A stretch of DNA of 32,576 bases from CAYNDB01 sp964395915. GTDB taxonomy: Bacteria; Nitrospinota_A; UBA7883; JAJRTC01. The translations under genes were made by a program, and so were the position numbers. Positions 8,289 through 15,699 of this stretch are shown here, piece after piece. The DNA is taken from assembly GCA_964395915.1 (NCBI GenBank), contig CAYNDB010000012.1, positions 1 to 32,576 on the forward strand, given 5' to 3'. The notes under the pieces are model-generated. The model had not been told where the DNA came from. It worked only from the letters and a program-made list of their open reading frames with translations, and searched no databases. How positions within the stretch are numbered: the stretch's first letter is position 1; every line of letters begins with the position of its first letter.

Positions 8289-10066
8289 GTTTTGTACGGG
8301 TCTATGCCGCGCTTTTTGTTTTAGCTCTTTTAGCCGGCGGCTACTACTACCTTGATGTCTATACGGCGGGGAAAAATGAAGAAGCGGAGCGTATATCCTC
8401 TAAGGCGCTGAACTTTGCAACCCACAATGTTTCGACTATTTTAATAAAGAAACCGGGCAAGGAAACCATCCTTCTTAAAAAAGCGCAAGACTCATGGGAA
8501 ATGGTGGAGCCTGTAAGTGACAAGGCGGATAAGGAAGCTGTCAAATCTCTTTTGAACGAGGCGGAAAACCTTACAGCAATGGTTACAGTTGGTAAGGCAG
8601 GCGATCTTGACCTGAAAGATTTCGGTCTTGCCGACCCGTCGGTTGTGACGTTTGAGTTGAAAGATGAACCAGGCGTGACGCTGAAAGTTGGAGACTTGAA
8701 CCCTTCGGGCTCGGGATATTTTGTGATCAGCAAATCATCTGGCGATGTTGCGCTTGCTGAAAAAGCCGGAGTAGAAAATATATTCAAAGGTTTTTATGAT
8801 TTGCGCGACAAGACGCTTTTCCCTTTCAAGGCAAGCATGGTTGCAAAGATTACACTGCGACGGAGCGATTTTAAAATTACCATCGTAAGAAAAAGCGATA
8901 GCGAAGGCTGGAGCATTGTGAGCCCTGTTAAAGCTGATGTCGACAACATGGAAGTGGAAAACATTTTGCGCGGTATCGATGAGGCCAGGGTAGCGGGTTT
9001 TATCGATGAGAAAGGGGCCGACCTCGCTCAATATGGGCTTGATAAGCCAGAGGGCGAAATTACTTTATCCGATGGAGGGGAGAGGCTTACCTTGCTTCTC
9101 GGCGCAAAAACAGAAAGGGGAGGGCGTTACGCCAAGTTTGCAAACAAGTTGAATGTCACCCGCATATCCGATGACCTGCTGACGCTCTTGCCATTGACTG
9201 TAGATAAACTTAGTGACAGAAATCTGGTAAAAATCGATGTCGGAGCAGTCGAAAAAATTGTTATGGAAACTTCCGCAGGAAAGTTGGAGCTTGAATCGTA
9301 TCCTGTGGATAAAATGAGTGAAGAAGGCCTTCCTCCAATTAAAGGCTGGCGGATTGTGGAGCCTTTCAATGAGAAGGCGGACAGCTTTGTGGTGTCGAAC
9401 TTTTTACACGACTTTGCTAAAGCTAAAGCCATACGATTTACAGGTGAGGGAGATTTTAATCTTTCCGAATATGGTCTGGATAAGCCGGATTTTAAAATAA
9501 CGGTCATAACCGATATCGGCGAAAAAATATTGAAAGCGGCTACAAAAGCGGGAAGATACTATGCGGTAGTGGATGACCGTGACGCCGTGGCGGAAATCGA
9601 CGAAAAGGTATACAGATCTTTGAGTAAAGGGTATGGCTCATTTATGGATAGAAGTCTTTTCAATATCCGTTCCGACGAGGTATACGCCATAGAAGTTGAA
9701 CGGATGGGACAACTGTTCAGGGCCAGCCGTGGAGATGATGAGTACGTTCTTGAAAAACCGGAGCGGCGCAAACTTACAGGAGCCGCATGGAACAGGCTTG
9801 TGTGGACGGTTCTGGGCCTTAAATATATTGAAAAAATTAATGTTAAGGGTTCTGATGAATTGGCTTTAGGAAAGCCTGACATAAGTATTTTAGTTTATAA
9901 TGTCAAAAGTGAGTTAATTGAAAGAATGGATATTGGCCCCTTATCTGATAAAAGAGAAGGGTTTTATGCTAAAACTAATAATGACGGGGATAACCTGTAC
10001 AAGGTTGAACCCGCCTTTGTAAATGAGCGGATTGTACTGGCTCTTGAAGGTTTAATTAAGGAATGA
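8285..10066 (+). CDS. DUF4340 repeat protein, membrane-anchored
   Basis: A 593-residue protein with one N-terminal membrane anchor (about residues 6-23) and four similar extracytoplasmic repeat units. Each has a W-x-[IVM]-x-x-P element followed by a helix and, in the first three, a [YF]GL-[DA]-[KD]-P turn: about residues 71-125, 209-262, 355-408 and a degenerate one at 486-540 (YVLEKP...LGKPDISI). This is the DUF4340 pattern. The TTG start at 8285 has an excellent aggagg Shine-Dalgarno five bases upstream and overlaps the GldG-like stop. DUF4340 genes habitually follow GldFG-like genes, so the product probably belongs to the same complex. No catalytic motif is visible. Confidence 0.88.
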   Translation: MSFVRVYAALFVLALLAGGYYYLDVYTAGKNEEAERISSKALNFATHNVSTILIKKPGKETILLKKAQDSWEMVEPVSDKADKEAVKSLLNEAENLTAMVTVGKAGDLDLKDFGLADPSVVTFELKDEPGVTLKVGDLNPSGSGYFVISKSSGDVALAEKAGVENIFKGFYDLRDKTLFPFKASMVAKITLRRSDFKITIVRKSDSEGWSIVSPVKADVDNMEVENILRGIDEARVAGFIDEKGADLAQYGLDKPEGEITLSDGGERLTLLLGAKTERGGRYAKFANKLNVTRISDDLLTLLPLTVDKLSDRNLVKIDVGAVEKIVMETSAGKLELESYPVDKMSEEGLPPIKGWRIVEPFNEKADSFVVSNFLHDFAKAKAIRFTGEGDFNLSEYGLDKPDFKITVITDIGEKILKAATKAGRYYAVVDDRDAVAEIDEKVYRSLSKGYGSFMDRSLFNIRSDEVYAIEVERMGQLFRASRGDDEYVLEKPERRKLTGAAWNRLVWTVLGLKYIEKINVKGSDELALGKPDISILVYNVKSELIERMDIGPLSDKREGFYAKTNNDGDNLYKVEPAFVNERIVLALEGLIKE

Positions 10067-10082
10067 TTTGGAAAATTTTGTT

Positions 10083-10673
10083 ATGTCAGAAAATACAAAA
10101 ATAGAGTTTCGCGACAAGCGAAGGATAAAAACGATCGACGATGTTTGCGATGACGCCGCTAAGGCGGACCTTGATCGTGTCCCGACCTTTGTGGAGCGGT
10201 TGCAGGAAAAAATCTCATCGAACGATGAGAAACTGAAGGATTATATAGCCGCCCATAAAGAAAAAATGGTGGAGATGGATCAGGTTCGTTCCCGTATAGA
10301 AGGGAACGCCGGAAAGATTGCCAGAGACCATTTCTGCGATCTGATTGAGGGGCTGTTGCCTGTTATCGATGATTTTGACAGGGCGTTGGAGCTCGCTTCA
10401 AAATCTCACGATGGGGACCCTATGCTTGAAGGTGTTCATCTCCTGCGTGACGGGCTTTTTAAGGTATTGGTATCAAAAGGGCTGGAGGTGATCGACTGTC
10501 TGGATCAGCCTTTCGATCCGGAGGTTGCCCAGGCGCTTGGCTCCGAGCCTGTGGATGATGATGAAAAGGACAATGTGGTTGTTGCGCAAATGTCCGTGGG
10601 ATACAGATATGAGGGACGTGTGATACGGCCTGCGCTGGTACGCGTGGGCCAGAAGGTTGTAGGGCGAACATGA
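10083..10673 (+). CDS. grpE: GrpE, nucleotide exchange factor of DnaK
   Basis: A 196-residue GrpE. It has the long N-terminal helix (about residues 30-85), the conserved [15 protein letters not shown] segment, and the beta domain with [10 protein letters not shown] and [21 protein letters not shown]. GrpE releases ADP from DnaK so that substrate can be freed. I prefer the ATG at 10083 (MSENTK); a TTG at 10068 would add five residues. It overlaps dnaJ by ATGA. dnaK, often found between or next to these genes, is absent from this window and must be elsewhere. It follows the DUF4340 gene by 16 bases and is probably transcribed with the ABC operon. Confidence 0.93.
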   Translation: MSENTKIEFRDKRRIKTIDDVCDDAAKADLDRVPTFVERLQEKISSNDEKLKDYIAAHKEKMVEMDQVRSRIEGNAGKIARDHFCDLIEGLLPVIDDFDRALELASKSHDGDPMLEGVHLLRDGLFKVLVSKGLEVIDCLDQPFDPEVAQALGSEPVDDDEKDNVVVAQMSVGYRYEGRVIRPALVRVGQKVVGRT

Positions 10674-11770
10674 GCAAAAGAGATTATTACGAGGTGCTGG
10701 AAGTGGAGCGGAATTCCACTGAAATTGAGCTTAAAAAAGCCTATCGCAAAAAAGCTTACGAATTCCATCCTGATCAAAATCCGGATAATCCTGACGCCGA
10801 GGAAAAATTCAAGGAGGCGTCTGAGGCCTATAGTGTGTTAAGCGACTCTGAAAAACGCGGGCTTTATGACCGCTATGGTCATGATGGTCTAAAACAGAGC
10901 GGGTTTGCGGGCTCAGCCGGATTTGAGGATGTTTTTTCGTCTTTTGGCGATATTTTTGAAGACTTTCTCGGTTTCGGAGGTCGGCGTGAGAAGGGCACGG
11001 CTCCAATGAGAGGCGCCGATCTTCGATATGACATGCAGGTAGAGTTTCTGGAAGCTGTGTTCGGGATGGAAAAGGAATTTGAGGTGGAAAAATACGCCGT
11101 TTGCTCGAAATGTAACGGTGAGCGCAGCGAGCCTGGCAAGAAAGCCGCTTCCTGCCACACCTGCAACGGGTCCGGCAAGGTTACAAGATCCCAGGGGTTT
11201 TTTGCGATCTCCTCCACATGTCCTACATGCCAGGGAGAAGGGGCGCTGATAACCCATCCTTGTAAAAAATGCGGCGGATCAGGAAGTGTGCTGGAGAAAA
11301 AGAAGCTGTCTGTCAAAGCTCCCGCCGGTGTCGACACAGGGTCGAGGTTGAGGCTCCGCGGTGAAGGAGAGCCTGGGCGCTACGGAGGCCCTCCGGGTGA
11401 TCTTTACGTTGTCATTCATGCGATGGAGCACGAAAAGTTCAAACGCAATGGCGATGATATTTTCCTCACTGTGCCTATTACCTTTTCGCAAGCTTCTCTC
11501 GGGGCGGATATTACGATACCTACGGTTGACGGAGAAACCAATTTTTCCATACCGGCGGGATCCCAGTCTGAAGCTTTGCACAAAATACCTGGTTTAGGAG
11601 CTCCGAGGCTTCGTTCATATGGCAGGGGAGACATGATAGTCCGGCTTGTTGTGGTAACGCCGGAGAAGCTTTCAGCGCGTCAGGAAGAGCTATATCGCGA
11701 ACTTGCGGAAATAGACGGCGGGGGAGTCCGTCCACACCAAAAAGGTTTTTTCGAAAAGTTGATGAAGTAG
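10670..11770 (+). CDS. dnaJ: DnaJ, Hsp40 co-chaperone
   Basis: A 366-residue type I DnaJ. The J domain (residues 4-70) has the catalytic HPD at 33-35. A G/F-rich linker spans about 77-105. The zinc-finger domain has four CxxCxG repeats at C145/C148, C162/C165, C184/C187 and C198/C201; the first reads CSKCNGER, with Arg instead of the final Gly. The C-terminal substrate-binding domains follow, with [16 protein letters not shown] and the [11 protein letters not shown] element. It stimulates DnaK ATPase and delivers unfolded clients. The start overlaps grpE (ATGA), and its stop precedes tandem hairpins that probably end the operon. Confidence 0.96.
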   Translation: MSKRDYYEVLEVERNSTEIELKKAYRKKAYEFHPDQNPDNPDAEEKFKEASEAYSVLSDSEKRGLYDRYGHDGLKQSGFAGSAGFEDVFSSFGDIFEDFLGFGGRREKGTAPMRGADLRYDMQVEFLEAVFGMEKEFEVEKYAVCSKCNGERSEPGKKAASCHTCNGSGKVTRSQGFFAISSTCPTCQGEGALITHPCKKCGGSGSVLEKKKLSVKAPAGVDTGSRLRLRGEGEPGRYGGPPGDLYVVIHAMEHEKFKRNGDDIFLTVPITFSQASLGADITIPTVDGETNFSIPAGSQSEALHKIPGLGAPRLRSYGRGDMIVRLVVVTPEKLSARQEELYRELAEIDGGGVRPHQKGFFEKLMK

Positions 11771-11774
11771 CGAC

Positions 11775-11856
11775 GGCGTTACCGCCAATATCTTCATTAC
11801 GAGGAGGCGGTTGCGCGGAGCCGCTTTAATTTGGCGCGCAGGGCTCGACCCTGCGC
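11775..11856. repeat. Three tandem GC-rich inverted repeats between converging operons
   Basis: Three small stem-loops lie in 82 bases between the dnaJ and cheD-receiver stops. The first is ggcg/cgcc at 11775-11778 and 11783-11786. The second is gcggtt/agccgc at 11807-11812 and 11819-11824 (6 pairs, one G-T). The third is gcgcaggg/ccctgcgc at 11836-11843 and 11849-11856, an 8-bp perfect stem with a 5-base loop. The third is the best bidirectional terminator candidate, though no T run follows it. The stretch is visibly richer in GC than the intergenic DNA around it, so a REP-like element is an alternative. Confidence 0.5.
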
Positions 11857-11909
11857 CTCAATCGCAAACTTGTTTCAAGTGTATAAAAATTAAATTACGC
11901 TTATTCCGG

Positions 11910-12848
11910 CTAAATGTGGCCTATATCCTCCACTTTACGTTTTTTCACAACTGACGTCGCGGCCATTTTTATTTTGGCGGCAAGAACTCTGCGGACAGTA
12001 TCCAAACCCTGGTAAAGCTTCAGATCTTCTTTGTCAAGTATATCCACCGCGCCAATATCATGTGCGCGCAGACGCATTTTGCTTCCTTTTTGAGCGACAG
12101 AGCTGACGATGATGACAGGCAATGGGTTGTAGATCATGAGTTTTTTGAGAAAAGAGACGCCGTCGAGCTTCGGCATTATAATATCCAGTGTCACAACATC
12201 AGGGTTTAGCTCAAGTATTTTACTTCTGGCTTCATAGGCGTCTTCCGCTTCATCAATGACCTCTATTTCCGGATCCAGGCTCAGGGCTTTTCTCAGTATC
12301 CCACGCACCGTAGGTGAATCGTCTACTATCAGGGTTCGGATTTTCCTTCCCGCCAAATCTTTCTTTTTCTCTTCCAGCCTTGCGGTGAGATCGGATTTCT
12401 GAATATCCTTTTTTTCCACTTCCCCTGTAGTATTGTCAAAAAATATTTTCATGCCGACGTTGCCGCCGGTTTTCCGTTGAACTATTTTTATCTTTCGCTC
12501 ATTTAAAACTTTCAAAGCCATGGTGATATTCCGTTTGCCGATATCCATTCCGGAGCTTAGATGACCAACCACAGACGCTCCTCCAAAGATTTTTGCCTGA
12601 ATATTGAACAGCTTCGGGTCAAGCTTAAGCATCGTATCAATAAGCTTGTTGGTGGAGATATCACCATATTTGCCGGCAAGTTTTTCGTTGCCGCCTTCAG
12701 GCAGCATGAAATGATTCATACCGCCAATTCCTGACCTTTCGTTATACAGACAGACAGCCACACATGATCCCAGAAGCGTGGCTATGATCGCCGGTTTCCG
12801 GGATATCGCTATTTCTCCGGGAAGTATAAATACACGTTTTTTCTCCAT
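11910..12848 (-). CDS. cheD: CheD deamidase fused to a CheB-type receiver domain
   Basis: A 312-residue fusion. Residues 1-145 are CheD, with the proposed catalytic triad visible as T24, C29 (TLLGSCVAVCL) and H46 (GMNHFMLP), plus KIFGGA and GKRNI. CheD deamidates glutamines on chemoreceptors and, in Bacillus, also works with CheC. Residues about 170-290 are a receiver: acidic pair D176/D177, phosphorylation site D222 (LDIIMPKLDG), S249/S250 and K273. The receiver resembles that of CheB (PVIIVSS, GAVDILDK), but the methylesterase domain is absent. The start has an AGGAG six bases upstream. It follows cheA by 14 bases, so CheA is the obvious phosphodonor. This would place deamidation under phosphorylation control (inference). 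Confidence 0.88.
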   Translation of the reverse strand: MEKKRVFILPGEIAISRKPAIIATLLGSCVAVCLYNERSGIGGMNHFMLPEGGNEKLAGKYGDISTNKLIDTMLKLDPKLFNIQAKIFGGASVVGHLSSGMDIGKRNITMALKVLNERKIKIVQRKTGGNVGMKIFFDNTTGEVEKKDIQKSDLTARLEEKKKDLAGRKIRTLIVDDSPTVRGILRKALSLDPEIEVIDEAEDAYEARSKILELNPDVVTLDIIMPKLDGVSFLKKLMIYNPLPVIIVSSVAQKGSKMRLRAHDIGAVDILDKEDLKLYQGLDTVRRVLAAKIKMAATSVVKKRKVEDIGHI

Positions 12849-12862
12849 AACTACTCCTGAGG

Positions 12863-14992
12863 TTATTCCTGGAATTGTTTGATAATGCCATCGATATTTA
12901 ATATCAGGGCCATATTTCTTGCGTCCAGAATCGATACGCCATCGAAAGCGTTAGGCTCTTTCGTCTGAACTGTAAGCTCTTTATACACAATCTGTCTTTG
13001 TCCCAGCATCTCATCTACAACCAGACAAACGGCGTTTCCTTTCGATTCGACAAGCAGACAGATAGAATCTGACACTTTGCTATTTGAGGCGGGAATATTG
13101 AACAGCTCCGAAAGGCGCACCAGAGGATAAATCCTGTCCCAACGGCGAACCACCTCACCTCTTCCTTCAACCATACTGATCTCATCCATCTGCGCCTTGA
13201 ACGATTCGCGCACTCTTTCCGCCGGCACAAGAAAAGACCTCTCCCCGACCCGCATCGTAAGCCCGAGCTTGATTCTCGCCGTATGCGCCAAAGGAAGAGA
13301 AACCTTTATCTTAAGTCCTTTTCCAGGACTGTTGTGCAGAGACATTTCTCCGCCCATTTCAAGTACGCTGGATGACAGGACATCCATGCCAACTCCCCTT
13401 CCCGATGTTTCCGTAATTTCCTCTGCGGTAGAAAGGCCAGGAGTTAACAGCAGATCCAGTGTTTCTTTTTCCGATAGAGTTTTGGCGGCGTCCTTTGTAA
13501 TGAACCCGCGCTCAACCGCGCTCAATACCGTTTTCGATAAATTCACACCGCGACCGTCGTCAGCGATAGAAATAAATACACGATTTCTATCCGACGTCAC
13601 ATCTATACTTATCGTACCCTCGGGGCTTTTCCCATTTGCTTCGCGTTCCTCTGAAAGTTCCAGCCCATGATCGGCGCTGTTTCGGACGCAGTGTACGAGC
13701 ATGGTTTCTATTTTTCCGTGTAAACCTTTATCCACCTCAATCTCACCGCCAGAGTGTTTTAGAGCAATAGATTTACCTTTGCTGCGGGCGATGTCCCGAA
13801 CTATTCTTGGAAGCTTGCTCAAGGCCCGTTCCAGCGGGGCTTTTCTTATTTCATACAGGCTTACCCGCATCTGTTCGGAAAGCTCATGGAAAGCAAGGTT
13901 CGTATTTTTAAAATTGAGCGCCACTTCGCTGTTAATATCATTTCCAAAACTTCGCTGGAGATTATTAAATAACTCATTGATAGTTATCAGCTCTCCTACA
14001 TGCTCGATAAATTTATCCAGAAGCGATTCATTTATTTTTATCGTTTTTAAACCAGGAGCGAACTTTTCGGAGTTATTGCCATTATTGCTCGCTTGCGCCG
14101 GAGTGGATTTTTTCTCTCCCGGTTTGACTTCCTCAAGCCCCTTTTCGTATTCGCTTAAAAATTCATTTATTATTGTTGCGATGGTTTCATCTACCCCAAG
14201 CTCCTCCTGATAAAATATCTCAAACCCCTCTTTGAGATTTTCCAGTATTTCCAGCTGTTCATGGTCATTCGCTTCGACATGTTTTTGAATAAGGCTGCTT
14301 ATAGAAGCTGTGAAGCTGTCATAGGGGTTTAAGATGTCTTCGCCAGCCTCCGCCGATTTGCAAAATATAATTAAATCTACATACTCGCGGGTGACGTCCA
14401 TTTCGCCACGCATCCATCTCGACCCTCCGGCTTTCAAGCTTTTTCTTCTGTCTTGAACAAGCTCCGGAGCGATTCCGTTTATTAGCTCGTACACTTCGCG
14501 GATGGATGTTTCCTCTTCCATTTTTCCGTCGGTCTCCATGCGCGCAAAAAACCCCAACAACGCCAGCCGCAGCTTATCAAGCTTGTTTTCCTCAGTGTAT
14601 TCGTCGATCTTTTCGTTGAGAGAGTTCAAATAATCGTTTTCCGCGCTCTGAAGCCCTACTTCCCCTCCCGCGTTGTTTATCCTGGTGAAGATCGCTTTCA
14701 GGTGGTCTGCGCCTTCCAGGATGAAGCCGACTATATTAGGCGAGATCGCTATTGTTTTTTCTCTGATAAGCCCCATGAAGCTTTCGAAAGAGTGACAGAA
14801 CCCCTGGATTTCCGTAAATCCGAAAAAAGAGCTGTTTCCTTTAAGGGAATGGACGGCGCGGAAAATGCTATCCACATGTGACATATCATCGGGGGATGAC
14901 TCTAAAGCTGTGGAGTGGATTTCAACGTCGTTTAGAAGGTCGTCCGCCTCTTCAAGGAAGCTTTGAAAGATTTCATTGTCAACTTCACTCAT
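12863..14992 (-). CDS. cheA: CheA-type chemotaxis histidine kinase
   Basis: A 709-residue CheA. Residues 1-120 form the Hpt (P1) domain with phospho-acceptor H48 in AVHSLKGNSSFFG. Residues about 135-290 are a helical segment without a recognisable P2 CheY-binding fold, followed by a low-complexity linker (about 290-315). The dimerisation domain (about 316-400) and the ATPase domain follow, with N-box HCVRNSADHGLE at 434-445, G1 DDGRG at 478-482 and G2 GRGVGM at 531-536. The CheW-like regulatory domain is at about 570-709. All kinase motifs are intact. It phosphorylates response regulators under receptor control. No cheW, cheR, receptor or flagellar gene lies in the window. Translation starts at 14992, with aagg upstream. 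Confidence 0.93.
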   Translation of the reverse strand: MSEVDNEIFQSFLEEADDLLNDVEIHSTALESSPDDMSHVDSIFRAVHSLKGNSSFFGFTEIQGFCHSFESFMGLIREKTIAISPNIVGFILEGADHLKAIFTRINNAGGEVGLQSAENDYLNSLNEKIDEYTEENKLDKLRLALLGFFARMETDGKMEEETSIREVYELINGIAPELVQDRRKSLKAGGSRWMRGEMDVTREYVDLIIFCKSAEAGEDILNPYDSFTASISSLIQKHVEANDHEQLEILENLKEGFEIFYQEELGVDETIATIINEFLSEYEKGLEEVKPGEKKSTPAQASNNGNNSEKFAPGLKTIKINESLLDKFIEHVGELITINELFNNLQRSFGNDINSEVALNFKNTNLAFHELSEQMRVSLYEIRKAPLERALSKLPRIVRDIARSKGKSIALKHSGGEIEVDKGLHGKIETMLVHCVRNSADHGLELSEEREANGKSPEGTISIDVTSDRNRVFISIADDGRGVNLSKTVLSAVERGFITKDAAKTLSEKETLDLLLTPGLSTAEEITETSGRGVGMDVLSSSVLEMGGEMSLHNSPGKGLKIKVSLPLAHTARIKLGLTMRVGERSFLVPAERVRESFKAQMDEISMVEGRGEVVRRWDRIYPLVRLSELFNIPASNSKVSDSICLLVESKGNAVCLVVDEMLGQRQIVYKELTVQTKEPNAFDGVSILDARNMALILNIDGIIKQFQE

Positions 14993-15292
14993 TACGAAAC
15001 CTTAAGAGATAAAAAATTCTTATTAAAGTAATCAGAATATTGTTGGCGCAACATCAGGAAATACGTTTTTATATTTTACCAAGTGATATACCAATATTTC
15101 ATTTTACGATAATTCATACGCTTCTTACAGCTTTTAATTGTGTTAACCTACTAACCTTAAAGAGGTTAAAGCGCTTTAAACGGCAAAATAGCAGGACTTT
15201 GTTGGGAATTGGGGTTGTACGACCTTTTATTGACGGGCATATAATTATATATTATCTATGAAAGAGTACATTTACCGTAAGGGAGATATTAT
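14993..15292. promoter_or_regulatory. AT-rich divergent control region between cheA and tatB-like gene
   Basis: About 300 bases with no convincing gene. On the + strand a perfect TATAAT at 15240-15245, with TTGTAC at 15215-15220 (19-base spacer), could drive the tatB-like gene; TTGACG at 15230-15235 is another -35 candidate. A Shine-Dalgarno aaggga lies at 15279-15284. The direct and inverted AACCT/AGGTT motifs at 15145-15167 and the palindrome at 15166-15179 look like regulator-binding sites. The cheA promoter on the - strand must also lie here, but I could not pick it out. Confidence 0.45.
15166..15179. promoter_or_regulatory. Perfect 14-bp palindrome, possible operator
   Basis: The sequence ttaaagcgctttaa is a perfect palindrome in the cheA/tatB divergent region. 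Just before it lies an inverted repeat aacct (15153-15157) / aggtt (15163-15167) and another AACCT copy at 15145-15149. Clustered symmetric motifs in a divergent intergenic space are typical of dimeric repressor or activator sites. No cognate regulator is identifiable. Confidence 0.35.
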
Positions 15293-15616
15293 ATGTTCGG
15301 CATAGGGATGCCTGAGCTGTTTATTATAATGCTGGTTGCTCTTATTGTGATCGGCCCGGCGAAGTTGCCGGAAATAGCGCGTTCTCTTGGCAAGGGGTAT
15401 GCGGAGTTCGCCAAATCGATGCGTGAAGTCCGCAGCAGTTTCGACGATTTGTCGTCTGAATTTGAAGAGGAAAAGGATATAGTGCAGCAACCATTGCGCT
15501 CATTGAGCGCCGCTGTGGAGAAAGCTTTTACTGAGGATGTGGAAGATGCAAATAAACTGTCGACGGAGTTAAAAGATTCTTCAACAGAGAAAGACGCCGC
15601 CTCAAAAAGCGCCTGA
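15293..15616 (+). CDS. tatB: Twin-arginine translocase subunit, TatA/TatB family (TatB-like)
   Basis: A 107-residue Tat subunit. A single N-terminal membrane segment (residues about 6-21) starts with [10 protein letters not shown] and carries the conserved Glu at position 8. The hinge is [16 protein letters not shown], then an amphipathic helix (about 30-50) and a polar, acidic tail. The Glu-8 and GP at the hinge favour TatB over TatA (which usually has FG there), but single TatA-type proteins can look similar. TatB forms the twin-arginine signal receptor with TatC. tatC is not in the window. A good aaggga Shine-Dalgarno precedes the ATG. Confidence 0.88.
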   Translation: MFGIGMPELFIIMLVALIVIGPAKLPEIARSLGKGYAEFAKSMREVRSSFDDLSSEFEEEKDIVQQPLRSLSAAVEKAFTEDVEDANKLSTELKDSSTEKDAASKSA

Positions 15617-15640
15617 TCCATTACCTCTTATTCGAATTGT

Positions 15641-15669
15641 TTGACTTGCCGAATATCTGGCTGTAGCCT
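15641..15669 (+). promoter_or_regulatory. Weak sigma-70-like promoter upstream of argS
   Basis: TTGACT at 15641-15646 is followed after exactly 17 bases by TAGCCT at 15664-15669. The -35 matches 5 of 6 positions and the -10 only 3 of 6. It sits in the 83-base gap between the tatB-like gene and argS, 30 bases from the argS start. Read-through from tatB is an alternative. Confidence 0.25.
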
Positions 15670-15699
15670 ATTCGTTTATTACAATCCACCTGTTGTCTT

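Noticed and set aside
15040..15261. 73-codon open frame in the cheA/tatB intergenic region
   Set aside because: Very AT-rich, starts from a TTG without a Shine-Dalgarno, has no recognisable domain and overlaps likely promoter and operator elements.
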